Source: Hydractinia symbiolongicarpus
Taxonomy: Eukaryota > Cnidaria > Hydrozoa > Anthoathecata > Hydractiniidae
NCBI RefSeq assembly: GCF_029227915.1
Contig: NC_079879.1
Span: 6,260,001 to 6,324,000 of the forward strand
Direction of reading: 5' to 3'
Length of the DNA stretch: 64,000 nt
The notes under the pieces are model-generated. The model ran no database searches. It saw only the letters and a list, made by a program, of their open reading frames with translations, and was not told the origin of the DNA. Shown here in pieces: positions 49,701 through 61,012 of this stretch. The translations under genes and the position numbers were made by a program. Numbering within the stretch: the first letter of the stretch is position 1; each line of letters opens with the position of its first letter.

Positions 49701-52086
49701 TAAATTTCAGTAAATCCAACACAACAATTTTCCACGCTTCGGTTACCTGGAGTTCTAATTTCCTTAGCCATTTTCGTCGTTGTTTTATACAGCTAATTCA
49801 CTGCGGGGTTTTTTTTAGGCCCGATTCAACGCGATCATGGTGGCGAAGAAAGCGTACTGCGTGACATTCAGATTGCTTTTCTTGTAGTAGCTGAATGTGT
49901 AAGTACTTTGTGTATTTGTAGAAAAAAATGACTGACTAAATGCTTGACTGGTTTTTATATGTTGTCAAAAGACGAGAGCTTGTTTACGCAATTGTCAAAC
50001 TTACATTATGATAATAGTTGGTAACTCGCTTACTTAGTCCGTTTAATATCGCTGCCTTTGTAGGACTTTTTGTGTATCCAGTACATAACCTCACTTTATA
50101 TAAAGATGAGATGGTGAAGATGTGTACTTTAAAAAAATAAATATATTTTTTTTTTAAGAAATGTTATCTGTTTTAGATATCTGATATTGTTAAAGAACAC
50201 CTAAATGTTTTGCCTCATTGGATGTTTGCAATAGACAACCTGATTAGAACGGCTGTAAAGCGAACGATCGACGACGTCAACAGCGGTGAGTTTTAGTAAA
50301 AGTTGTGGAAAAGTCAATAATCAAGCACGCTTTCACGCGTTAACCTGTTATTCATTCATTTATTCATTCATTCATTCATCTAATCATTCATTTTTTTCAT
50401 TCATTCAATGCACAAATCTTCCACATGCGTTTGCAATATACTTAATTCGTTTTAAAATCCATTTTTAGAAATGAAAGAAGCAGTGTGTGACGCCAGTGAC
50501 GCTGGCAGCGTGACGGGAGCAGGTGACACGACACCAATAAGTGAACGCAGACATGTGAGGTTTCTGTCAAGGGACAGCAGCGTTGTTTCTGAAGATAAAC
50601 TCGCAATGATATCGAAAGTGCAAATCTTGTCTGATGAAAACGCTGAGTATGTTACTTGTTGTTGTAATAACGCCAACGTTGCACTTAAGTGTAAGGCTAG
50701 TTAATCCCTGGTATTATTTTTTTTATGTGCAGGTTAATGTACGAGCTGGCAGATCTTCACGCTTCATTTAACAAACTGTTGCAGAGCAACCTTGTGACAT
50801 ACAACACACTCGTCAATACGTACAGGTATGTCGATGATCATCTTTTATCACTATTATCACTATTAACATGGAAATAATGAAATAATTCCAGTTTACGCTT
50901 ATCATATAAAATAGTTTTTTATCAGAAGTTTCAGTGTCGATTTCTAAGGGTAAAATGTTGACTTCAGCTTTACATTTGCTAAAAAGTTGTTGCGTAATAT
51001 TCAGATTTCAGCGTGACACTCCTCGTTGAATGGTCTTACTTAGCAGTAAAAAGGTTTTTCACTCTCTCTAAAAAATAATGTGTAATGTGCTTGCTTGTTA
51101 GATCATCCAGGTTTAACCATAAGTTCCAAACTTTTCAAATCTTCAGCCTGATTACTTGGTGAGCAGTTGTATCAGATTTTGACTAAAATTTTAATAGCCT
51201 TAGCAACTCGCCGTCGCTTATAAAGAATATGTAGTTCTTTTTAAAAATATTCAAGCTTAGAGGAGACAAGAATTGCTGCATCAAGCGTGTTCGCTCCTCC
51301 GTTAATTCTCATCTGGATTAGGCTATCAATGTTCCTACTTAAAAAACGCATCTTGGAGGAGTTCAGTTGATCGAGAGAGTCATTTTCGAGGATGAATGAA
51401 ACCTATGTGTTAAAGAAGTGTTTTGTTTTAATTCTATTTTAGTAAACTGAACGAAAAACCAACGCCCGATACAACAGACGCGCCTAATGAGTTAGGTTAG
51501 TTAGCATGTGAATGTTTTGGATCTGAAAGTTGTTTTTGTGTGTGTTGATTTTGCGTCAAAACACAGCACACATTTTTATTTGATCGGCATAAAATTGGTT
51601 TTTCGTTTGTAGCTCTAATCTCGCAATTTTACTTCGTAGAAGCTGGAGAAGAGCGTGATGAAGCATTGCCAAAATGGTTGAAATCTTTAAATGTACCGGA
51701 TGCCGATGTTGAAAAGGTATGGTCTGCGTGTTCAAAATCGTTTAGTTACCAGCCGTGAACAATGCAACAACGGTGGCATAGCTATTGCATTCATATTTAT
51801 TGCTATAGTATTATTTTGACTTTTTAGTTCTCTAGAAACCATTGTACGCTGAGTGATGTCCAAAATCTCTTAGATCTTGATGATTTAAAGGACCTCAAAA
51901 TTAGGTAAGCCTTGTCAATAAGCTTCAATCATAAATGTTATATACGATATAAAAATTAAATTGGGCAACACAAAAACATGACGTGTACTTCAAAATTATT
52001 TTTCGTTTTTACATTTTAGCATCGGCCCGCGTGCTCGTATTTGGAGCGCTATGCGTATGCATCGTGAAAACGTGACTGCTATTTAG
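37398..52086 (+). CDS. MAP3K5: ASK1-family MAP kinase kinase kinase (MAP3K5/6/15), 35 exons, 1363 aa
   Basis: Stress-activated serine/threonine kinase that in animals phosphorylates MKK3/6 and MKK4/7 upstream of p38 and JNK. I traced 35 coding exons with GT-AG introns and continuous phase, 4092 nt in total, close to the roughly 1370 aa of vertebrate ASK1. Order: acidic N-terminus (61-73), thioredoxin-binding and central regulatory region (about 101-519), PH-like region (520-670), kinase (671-936), linker, helical region, coiled coil and SAM-like C-terminus. Glycine loop GRGSFG 685-690, Lys707, HRDIKGDN 799-806, DFG 820-822, activation-loop Thr836 in KTFAGT, APE 845-847: all intact. RLISDP (Ser960) matches the position of the vertebrate 14-3-3 site. 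Kinase motifs make the ASK family certain, but orthology among MAP3K5, 6 and 15 is not resolved. Exon coordinates are in the block entries. The ATG at 37398 is chosen; the same frame opens at 37281. Confidence 0.96.
41831..42070 (+). mobile_element. Degenerate tandem pair of Helitron units inside MAP3K intron 11
   Basis: Unit A (41831-41953) begins TCTTTTCATTAATAGTCATA, like TCTCTTTAATAATAGCCGTA, and ends GCTGACAGCTAG. Unit B (41954-42070) begins ACTATATCCTAATACCC. It carries ATGAAATGCGATATATAAAG and the stem CCGTGGAAAAATCCACAGG, and ends ATTAG before T. Both are more diverged than the 29-kb array, so this is an older insertion of the same family, in the same head-to-tail arrangement. Confidence 0.65.
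42859..42895. repeat. Perfect 16-bp hairpin in MAP3K intron 12
   Basis: ATTTTCTGCAGCAACT (42859-42874), loop AACGT, exact reverse complement AGTTGCTGCAGAAAAT (42880-42895). The stem does not extend further, which is short for a cnidarian microRNA precursor. Confidence 0.85.
43830..47080 (+). other. MAP3K5: MAP3K exons 15-22: protein kinase domain
   Basis: Exons 43830-43963, 44605-44732, 45413-45516, 45705-45738, 45916-46082, 46234-46299, 46445-46542 and 47012-47080 encode residues 671-936. Motifs in order: [29 protein letters not shown] (Lys707), PLHEEIALH (helix C Glu), [76 protein letters not shown] and [13 protein letters not shown]. Every catalytic residue expected of an active kinase is present. 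Confidence 0.96.
44174..44290. repeat. GC-richer repeat block in MAP3K intron 15
   Basis: GGGGCTGTTTATATGGAGGC and following GC-rich sequence contrast with the AT-rich intron and look like part of an interspersed repeat. The other end was not identified. Confidence 0.35.
47398..52086 (+). other. MAP3K5: MAP3K exons 23-35: linker, 14-3-3-like site, coiled coil, SAM-like end
   Basis: Exons 47398-47468, 47945-48056, 48344-48409, 48880-49039, 49249-49387, 49819-49898, 50177-50285, 50469-50646, 50733-50825, 51443-51495, 51640-51716, 51828-51904 and 52020-52086 encode residues 937-1363. A lysine run follows the kinase, then RLISDP. A Ser-rich linker precedes a helical region ([34 protein letters not shown]). 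The helix [20 protein letters not shown] (from about 1242) is a coiled-coil candidate. The SAM-like end runs from [13 protein letters not shown] to the TAG at 52084-52086. Confidence 0.9.
50349..50410. repeat. ATTC microsatellite in MAP3K intron 29
   Basis: Imperfect run of TTCATTCATTCATTCA and ATTCATTT units between exons 29 and 30. Confidence 0.8.
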
Positions 52087-52368
52087 AGCAAGTCAACACA
52101 GGTGGCTGCGTCATCAAAATTTCCTTTTCACGTCGTGGAAGGCTTTCCACTTGCAGGATCTTCATCATTCAGAAATACGCATTGGATGTGCGGAATAGTA
52201 CGTTCCCTCCGAGATGAATTTTTCTCTACTGTTTCTCAGAAACACATGGAAATGCTGGTTCATTTCAACGCTAGAAAGCGATTAACTGGCAAATTTTATT
52301 CGCGCATGTTTGACCACGAAAAAACCACCGGCGTAGACAATTATTGTGCACATTCGATTTTTTTTTAA
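52087..52368 (+). other. In-phase open extension beyond the MAP3K stop
   Basis: After the TAG at 52084-52086 the same frame stays open for 94 codons to TAA at 52366-52368 (for example SKSTQVAASSKFPFHVVEG, GFPLAGSSSFRNTHWMCG). Vertebrate ASK1 ends at the TAG position, so this is most simply 3' UTR. Stop readthrough is a possible alternative reading. Confidence 0.4.
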
Positions 52369-52506
52369 ATTGTAAAAAGTGAATTTCTAATTCCACGCTT
52401 CTGTTGTTTTTCTGTTTTTTTTATTAACAATTTTAAATTTATTTTTTAAGCTAAAAAACAATGAAGAGTGTTTTGTTTACTTAACATTTCATCTACTGTA
52501 AATTAC

Positions 52507-52512
52507 AATAAA
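52507..52512 (+). terminator. Polyadenylation signal AATAAA for the MAP3K
   Basis: First AATAAA (within CAATAAAAG) after the stop codon, giving a 3' UTR of about 440 nt. Confidence 0.5.
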
Positions 52513-53258
52513 AGAAACTTAGCCTTATTCGGATCGGAAAAGAAAGAAGTGTAATTGGAAGCTAAAGCGGGAAAAGAAAGTCTAAGCAAAAAGCTATAAA
52601 ATTGTAATTTTTTTTAAAATAATTTTTATCTAGCAAATAGTTCTTAGCTTTAACTTTTTCCGCGTGTTAGAATTTTTTATCAGTACGTGTGAACTAAAAT
52701 GGAGACAAACGCAGTTTAGCATTCTTTCCGTCACTCAAATCCAGCTTTTTATCTTCTAAGAAGAATTTTGTTAGAATTTATAGTAATTTTTTTATCATTT
52801 TTATGGGTGTTTTAATTAGGGTACAAACGATGGTCCTTCTGAGTAAACGAGAAATCAATAAGCATGTCGCGTGAAAAAGTTAGTAGTGAGGACAAGACTA
52901 TTTCGACTGCGTTTCCCAAAGCTTCTCATATATGTTTTGTTTCAATATGACGGGTCGTTTTCACCTAAACTATTTATTCTTCCCGAGTTTTCTTTGTTTT
53001 TGTCATTAGATGAAACCCAACCTCTGCCCCGCCTCGTCCATTGACTCTGTTTTTAAAACAGTCTAACAGTTTAAAGTAAGTAAAAAAACACAGGTCCTGG
53101 GTTCATGTTTGTTTGTTGACGGGATTAACTTAACAATTCCAACATTTTGAAATATTTATATAGAGATAAAGAAGCGCTTTCGTGGTATTTTTTTAAATTT
53201 TTGTGGAAAAAAAGATGAATAAAAAATTCAGTGTGTATTGTCCTTTCCTTTTGTTTAT
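52513..53258. other. Intergenic, nothing recognised
   Basis: AT-rich; no coding or repeat structure that I can support. Confidence 0.5.
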
Positions 53259-53700
53259 TTACCCAGTGGGCACTTCAACGTTGAATCAACCTTGAAAAGA
53301 TGTATATATAAAAAAACATATCCAGTGGCTGACAACTGCTATGAAAGGCTGTTTGAAATATAAATTTGCAAACCAGGTGAGAAGAACTAAACGAAATAAA
53401 CAATCTTTCCAAAATGTCGTGTGAAGACGTTGTTGAAATTATCTTTGTCGACCTGATGTTAAATAAACATGTTTTATGATCGTTGAAAAAAAGTCTTATG
53501 TTGGACGTTTTATCAACGTTGATATCACTTCAGGTTGAAAAAAAAGAGAGAAAACAACGTTAAAAGATGTTGATGAGCGACCGTTGAAATTAAGTCTGTG
53601 AGCAACGTTGAAAAGACGTTAGATTTACGTCGGTCGCATCTACGTTGCAAACCCAACGTTAAAAACAAGTTGTATTTACGTCGTTGTGTTTACATCTTCC
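53259..53700. repeat. Repeat rich in CAACGTTG motifs, CCCAGTGGGCA start
   Basis: Begins TTACCCAGTGGGCACTTCAA, followed by many copies of AACGTTGA, AACGTTGAAAAGACGTT and TACGTCG in both orientations across about 400 bp. The CCCAGTGGG phrase next to ACGTTGA arrays is a style of interspersed repeat found in many animals. Ends and class are not defined. Confidence 0.5.
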
Positions 53701-53880
53701 TTTCGAACTTCATTTTGAGAGAAAAGCACATATAGTTCAGTTTGAGATAGAGAACAAATCAAATTTCCAGGAGATTTTCAGGAGAAATGCTTATATTTTG
53801 TATATTTTAAATAAAAACAGCTGGTTTTATTTTCAGGAGCATTAAAAAAATTCCGTAGTTTCCAGGATAGTGGATACCCT

Positions 53881-53976
53881 GCAACCTTGTCCTAGGGACT
53901 TTTGCCTTTTTGACATTAGCCGTTAAGTAAGCGGAAGCGGCTTTGTCATAGGCAACAAACCCTAGGGACGAGGATG
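53881..53976. mobile_element. Foldback MITE with 9-bp TSD (Mutator-like)
   Basis: CAACCTTGTCCTAGGGACTT at the left is mirrored by ACCCTAGGGACGAGGATG at the right. GGATACCCT occurs directly on both sides (53872-53880 and 53977-53985). Confidence 0.75.
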
Positions 53977-55037
53977 GGATACCCTTTTGCTGTTACAAAG
54001 CAGATCACAACTAATTATTATTTCATTTGTATCAAATAGAATTTAAAAAAACAACAGCAATATAAAAAAAAGTTAAAAAAAGTTGAAATCAGAAAATCTC
54101 AGCAAATAGTCGAATTGTGGCAAGAGCGCTGGTATTTTTAGCTTATGACTTTAACACAATAGGCATTTATTTCTCTTTAAACATAATTGGTTTGATTTTA
54201 TGATTTTATTAATGGATTCTTTAAAAATAGATGATAGTTTATGTCTGCATTTCTTTTCATATTCCTTCTTTTTCAAAAATTTTCCATTGCATTTTGAGAG
54301 AAATTTTTGAGTAGCTTTTGGGTGACTTTTTTTGTGTAATTTTGACCCATTTCTTATTTGACATGTTTGTTTGATATACTTTAGGCTATTGTAAAAAAAT
54401 AAATAAAAATAAAAACATCGTTTTTCTTTTAGAAACACTTAAACTGTAATTTTTTACAAAAACGTCTTTTGAACTCAAACAATAATTTTGTATTTTTGAT
54501 TGCATTCCAATAACAACAAAAAGGTGAAAAAACCGTCCAAGACACTCCAACTTTAATATTCCTGCCGGCAAAGGAAAGGGTAAATCGACGGCGTGTTGGC
54601 ACATGTCTGTGAAATATAGATGAAAACGTAGGTGTTTTACCCCCAGTTTATTGCTATGCTGGCTCCAGTGACAGACGCAATTAAAACGACGCGAATCCAG
54701 TGTGGCAATGCCGAAGACACCTCTGAAAAATAACTGCCTTGTTTGTAACCCTATTCAGTCCGGGGTATTTCGACCCTCCCCCTACTCCTTCTACAGACCG
54801 AATAGAATAAAACACCAAAAAGTGCTTACAGTCAGCAATTTAAATTCACCACAGTTTTTTTGTTTTCCGTGAAAATCAAAAAGATATTCCCAGTTAATTC
54901 GCCGTCGAATTCTTCTGTAGTTATAAACGTATTTGTTTTGTGAAAAAAGAATTTATATTTTTGAGGAAGGAATCAAAAGCAAGAAGAAATCGGAGTTTCA
55001 TTTAATATACCTGAATTTTTAAGAGACCGTCTATAGT

Positions 55038-55121
55038 CACCCTTGTCCCAGAGTTTGCCTTTTTAATAAGAGAGATGACTTCTCTTATATCAATAAGGCA
55101 AAAAACCTGGGGACGACGGTG
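55038..55121. mobile_element. Foldback MITE with 10-bp TSD (Mutator-like)
   Basis: The element starts CACCCTTGTCCCAGAG and ends CCTGGGGACGACGGTG, an inverted pair that continues inward through TTGCCTTTTTAATAAGAGA. CGTCTATAGT flanks both ends (55028-55037 and 55122-55131). Confidence 0.8.
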
Positions 55122-55205
55122 CGTCTATAGTTGCTTATATGTAGCATTATCTAATGAATATTCAATGATGGTTAATATATATTCAATGATGAATAATAAA
55201 CATTC

Positions 55206-55307
55206 CAACCTCGTCCCCAGGACATCTTGTATCTTTTCTGACCCCGGGACGGCGATACGAATATGTCCCGGATTCAGAAGATACAAGATGCCCTGGGGAC
55301 GAGGTTG
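55206..55307. mobile_element. Foldback MITE with 9-bp TSD (Mutator-like), well preserved
   Basis: CAACCTCGTCCCCAGGACAT and ATGCCCTGGGGACGAGGTTG are inverted, with arms of about 40 bp around a short centre. TAAACATTC flanks both ends (55197-55205 and 55308-55316). It is the least decayed member in the window. Confidence 0.85.
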
Positions 55308-56333
55308 TAAACATTCATGTTTTCATAAGTGTTAAATTGAACTGCATATAAAGTCCAATCTTAACATTCAACTTTAATGAGTTGAATTGATCACATATAC
55401 CATCAATGAAATTCTAACTATTCGGGTCTGGGGTTTGAACGAAAACAAAAGAGCGGTGCAAAGAGACGGGAAAACCTATTGAAAATGGCGAGTCTGGGTA
55501 CGAGGACTTTTCTGATGTTCCACGCAATAGTATCAGCATCCAATTGTTTTTTTTGAGCGACTTGAAACTGTACTTACACGAATATCTCGAAGGGGCGAAA
55601 CTGATGAGACAGCCTGTATTAATAGATTTGGTTGATAAAAATTTTATTTTTTGACGTGTGTTTCAGCAGGACTTTGGCAAATGTAGGATTACGCTCATTC
55701 CAATAATTATGTAAAGTGCAGCTATAAACAACCATAAATTATGATGCCTCTTTTTTGTCATGTTTATTCGCCAGTGCAAGGTCAGGATTTAAAGGCATGT
55801 CATCGCATGGATGGGTTACCATTTTCAGCACGCAACTTGCGCTATTTGCGGGTATTTTTAACCGAAAAGCGCCACTAAATCTATGACTTTCCCCACGGAT
55901 CACGGGTGGTTTATAAACGCAATTTATAAATTACTCTATGGATCACGCGACTGGAAAATATTATGCGAAAAACACAATCAGGCCTACGTTATTCTTACAG
56001 ATCGAAAAAACAAATTAAAAACTTTAACGTTGCCTATGTTATATATGGGTAAGATGAACTGACCCGTTTTTTATCTTCAATAGAAACTAAGCTAAATGCT
56101 TCCCAGATGCTTAAAAATTTCCCTATTTTTGCCTGAATTTTCTTATAAATGTTATGCTTATACAAAAAAAAAACATGTCAACATAGTTCCAACTGAGTAG
56201 TACGTGTTAGAATAGAAAATCAGGAATTTTTTTGTATAGCTAGTTTAAATTTTTTGTTTCGTCTGATCAAGTTCATATGAGAAAAGTAATAATTTACAAC
56301 AATTGTATCGAATACCATTAAGCCTCGTCCTTG
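55308..56333. other. Intergenic between converging genes, nothing recognised
   Basis: No gene seen. This lies between the MITE cluster and the SYF2 3' end. Confidence 0.5.
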
Positions 56334-56339
56334 CTTTAT
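56334..56339 (-). terminator. SYF2: Polyadenylation signal of SYF2
   Basis: TTTATT on the plus strand is AATAAA on the gene strand, about 175 nt past the stop codon. Confidence 0.55.
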
Positions 56340-56512
56340 TTCAGTCCTTCTCATGGTGTCCAAACTGAAATATTAGGTTAAGCAATTAACTCTATCCATT
56401 AAGGTTCTCAACAGACATGGAGATTTTCACAGCAGAACAGTGAAATCAGTCACATTGGCGATGAATTCTTCACGGTGTAGGTTACCAAATATAACACACA
56501 AAATTGGTGTTG

Positions 56513-58689
56513 TCAAATAGCTGTCCCTCTTTCAAGATTCTGCTTGATTTCTTGTGTGTATTGGCCGTAATAACGTTCGGCCTTTTGATTGAACTTCATG
56601 TTTTTCTCGTTAATGTAATCGATGTCTGCATCGTCATGGTGTTGTCTGCGACGATGGAATTTAGATCGTTTCTCGATTCTAACAGACAGAAAACCAAAAT
56701 AGCACAAGTTGAAGACAAGAAACAGAAAATTAAAATAACTTTACTAATAAAAAGAAAGAAAGCATCCGTACTGTTTTTCTAAATCTGCAACCATACGATC
56801 CACGGCTTCTTCTGAACATTTTCCATCAGAGCCATACATTACATTATGAGCAGACGGAAAAGCAGTTTCGCCTCTAAAAAATCATAACATAACAATGATT
56901 AATAACAAATTGAAAATAAAACATTGTTTAAAAAATCTTTTTCTTTGCCGCTTAATAATGCAATAAACGGAGAATGATTTTTTTGTCAACCATGTTTGCT
57001 ATAAGCATAAAAATTTAAACACAGGCTCAATCTCCTTAAAACGTATAATACAACTATAGGATTTTTCTGACAAAAATATGCCAATAAAGCTGTAACTAAT
57101 TTTTGTTACGTAAAGCATGTAGAAATAGAACGTCTGATGATTAACTTAGTCTCATCATGTTTTTCCTAATTTTTTTTAGAAAATCCGACCCCGTTATGTT
57201 TTTACAGGGTGGCTGGACAATTTTCCATGTTATTTTTGCTGAATTTTGAAAACTTAAATGGAATATCCTGAATTTTCCACACTTTTAATTGACCATTAAA
57301 TTCGCACTCGGGTGCCGAAGTTTTTACCACAAAGTTTCCTGACACCGTTGAGTACCCCGTTTTAAGTATAATGTTTATAGAGAAAAACATATAGACTTCA
57401 CTGAACATACAATTTTTCTCTCGAGTTTCGATATGCTTCCAAGTCTGGTTTCATTTGTTTGGTCAGTCTGTCGTATTGGCGAAGTTGTGCAGTAGCATAA
57501 TCTAAACAGAATAAAGCCTCGCGAAACATCCTTTAATTTTTGAAATGGTGGGTGAAGAGTTTAATTTCAACCCACGAAAGAATATAGTCAAACGAATCCA
57601 CAATAGAAATTCACAGCCTCACCAGAAAAGCCAGGATCTTGATTCTTCTTTTTACGCTTTCTTCGTTCAAAAATCTCAACATCCTCGGCCGTTTCTTCAA
57701 GTAACTTAACACGCTCATAATCTTCTCCGTCTTTTTCTGCTTGCTGAAGAGAAAACATTTTATAAAATATATAAACTTTGCAGCGTAAGACAACTACAAA
57801 TTCCAGCTATACTGGGTTTTTAATAAACGTACACGTGTTTTGATACCATTCGAGAATTACAAAACATGGTTGTTAAGTGGTTAAAATTAAAAAAAAGTTG
57901 AAATATGAAGCATAAAAAATTTACGATTTCATCGATTTTTTCTCACCTATCGATAATGAGCAAAAAACCCAACCCAGTCAAATTCTGGTTAAGCAAAGTC
58001 ACATACCTGCCGTGCATTTTTATCTTCCATTTCCCACTCAGCTCTTCGACGCATTGCTTCATAATTCTTAGGCAGTTTTTTTCTTTGATCTTCAGCAGAA
58101 ACTTCTTGATGGTTGAGTTTACGAGCTTCATTCTGAAATAGAAAACATGAGCAAATATGATGAAAAAAAAGGGGCAAGACAAGTGCTTTAGATGAAGTAA
58201 AAGTATATGTTAGCTCCTTGACCGCGTTTATCTATACCCCAGTGTGTGAATAAAGTAAAAGAATATTATCAGTCAAAGATCTAGTCAAGTATTGTGAAAC
58301 CAGTATTCAGTCAAATCACATGTAATACACATCGCTCAAAGGTAATCACATTCTTTTTTTAAACACCACAATTTTCGCTTCATATACATGTATGAAAAAC
58401 TTCATACCCTTTTTAGGTGCAGTTCTCTCAGCTTATTATCATATTTTTTCTTTATTTCTGCAGGATTAATCGAGAGATATTTATTTCCTTTTGACTTGTC
58501 TTCATCGCTACTGCTTTCCGAATCTTCTTTTTTTTTCAATTGCGGGAAGTCACCTTGTATATCTTCCTCTGTAACATCTTCAGGTAAAAGGTCGGGAATA
58601 ATTTTCTTTGGCTTTACAGCTTCTTTAGAATCATCTTCAGAATCAGAGAGCTCCACTTCAGGCCATATATTTTCAGTTTCTGTTGCCAT
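56513..58689 (-). CDS. SYF2: Pre-mRNA-splicing factor SYF2, 6 exons, 295 aa
   Basis: SYF2 (p29/NTC31) belongs to the Prp19-associated NineTeen complex of the spliceosome and acts in the nucleus. Exons in gene order (plus-strand coordinates): 58689-58408, 58132-58007, 57743-57623, 57501-57411, 56873-56772 and 56678-56513, 888 nt, all GT-AG and phase-consistent. Diagnostic segments are [19 protein letters not shown] across the exon 1-2 junction, [20 protein letters not shown] in exon 4, [10 protein letters not shown] across the exon 5-6 junction, and [32 protein letters not shown] at the C-terminus. The first about 85 residues are an acidic, Ser/Asp/Glu-rich extension, which explains the length relative to about 243 aa in human. 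The start ATG opens this exon. It is transcribed towards the MAP3K gene. Confidence 0.95.
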
Positions 58690-61012
58690 TTAAATATATA
58701 GAACAAACTCTAAAATTATATGAGACACAAGCTTTATTTCAGATCTAAAATGTATGACAAATAACTTTTAAGAAACTGAAAAGAAATCAGAAATTTTAAT
58801 AATTTTGCAAAGAATTAAGGATTTTCAATTTATAAGAGGTTTAAGGAATCTAAGGAGGCATAGAACCTACAGAGCAATTAAATAGGGGTTGAATGTTATC
58901 TTCTTCTTGTTACTGTGTGGCCATTGTTGCTATTGTATATGAGAGATACCAACAGGACAAAAAATAACACGTGTGTCTCGTAATATAGAACAGTCTGTAT
59001 ATATGCAGTCTCCGACACTACAGTATATACCTGACACTTTATTTAAACTACATGATCCAGAAATGGTCCCAAAAACCATTCCTTTTGCAGCTGAAAGACT
59101 AAAATTTGCTATCCACTTCAATTAGATCTTAGGAAAAACAATTTTTTGATATCAAAAATAACAGGACTGATCTTTAAATATAGACAAAATGTGCAATTAA
59201 TTGTATCATTTTTATATTTGGTATAAGAGAAAAAAATGATGACAGGTGCACAAAAATAAAGATGGACTCAGCCTCACATTTTTATCAACTCATGAGTGAT
59301 GACTAACAAGAGATAAGGGAACATTCACAAAGCCTAAAAATATTTTGTTTATGAAAATGGGTCTATACGAAGCCTAAAAATTGCTGTACTGAGTGATAAA
59401 CACACCCTGTCTGAATAAACATTACCTATTTTGTTCTAAAATAGGAAATTTAGAAATCACCCTAGTTTGTTTTAAAATGTTGAATACAAGGCCGTATAAA
59501 GCTGACAAATCGCCATATTTCATTCTAAACTGTTGAAAACATGGCAAAACTTAAAAAATGCTATTTTGTTTATAGATAACAAATGCACCGTCCTATGAAG
59601 GTTAGAAATCACTGTACTTAGATCTAAAATAATTAATATATACAATTCCAACGTAGAGTTCACTGCATTTTTTTACAAACTGACGAAAATTGGGTAGAAT
59701 AGTGATTGTATGACCTTCAGAAGTACAGAAGTCATCATCGTTCGTTATAATGGAGTCACACAGAAATACTACACTAATCGTTATTTTAATCTGGGACAAA
59801 TCCAACATGGTAGTGCTCCTATTTAGATATATCGCGTTTTATATCACCATCAGTACCAAAAAGATCTTGCATGGAAAAGGATATTGAATTGCAAAAAGGA
59901 CAGTACAAAAGATGAAAAAATCTAAGCAGTTGGATGTCAACTGCATTATATTGTAGTAGGAAGAAGAGTAGGAAGAGCTTGAAGATGTATATCAACTATT
60001 TGTACACTTGAGTTCAGTCCAACACAGGAGTAGATAATGAACGGTCATCAAATAATCTGCAAAAGAACCATGCCTTCTAATTGTGACTTGTTGGTGTCAG
60101 CAGCCAGCGTAGCTACAAAGAGGAAATGAAAATGAAAGTCAAAAGAAACTTTCTATATCAGGCCTTAAAAGATTTGTTTTTATTGTACACAATAAATTGG
60201 GCTCGGTATTCCAGTAAAGGTACATGATCGTGTACAATCAGAATCAGGTACGCCAACAAGAAAATATGTGGAATCAGGCGTTGTGATTGTGTACGTGTAA
60301 ACTTGTTCACGAAGACCCATTTTTATATATTATATGCACAAAACATTTTTTCTATCGTCGCAGAGCATTGCTTTTCTGTGAATTTTCAACATCTTGAGGA
60401 CCAAGTGAATTGTTATGTTGCAACAGAATAGAAATTCATTCTTGGTGGGCGTTGACCTTGTTGGTGCTGGGACCTAAGTTGTAGTACAGGGCCTAGGAAA
60501 CTTGATATCAGAGTCAGTCAAAGTGGTACTTGAATTGACGTGTTGGCTGACAAAAATCAATAATTTTGGTTTAAAGATTGATATAGTATAACAATAAGTT
60601 GTACTTTTTATTATTATTTTTATCAAGGGCTGTGATAATCACAGTTTAAATATGTGGGGTCGGTTCAAAAAGATACATTTCATAACGGCTTTTTTTTTTT
60701 CTTCATCGCATACAATTTTTAAAAGAAAGAGAAATCGAAGAAAAAAATGATATATCAAAAATTACTCCTCCACAGATATTTTTTTAATAATAAATGTAAA
60801 AATAACTTTTGAAGGTGGAGGAGGGTCAGTGACCACTCATTCCTAAAATAAATCGCTGGGAAAAAACCTTCAAAAATTCAAGACTGGATCATTCAAGAAT
60901 GTTTTTCTTTTCTGGCTTTAAATCTTTAATATGTTTTAAATACTGGTTAATTTTCGCGAATTGGTTACATTTTAAAGTGCATTATCCAGTTTCTTTTTGA
61001 TTAAGGTATTAC
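58690..61012. other. Upstream of SYF2; no further gene recognised
   Basis: The SYF2 promoter should lie just above 58.7 kb, but no clear TATA box is visible. Short open frames (for example 58930-59121 and 59602-59808, minus) show no recognisable motif. Confidence 0.5.
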
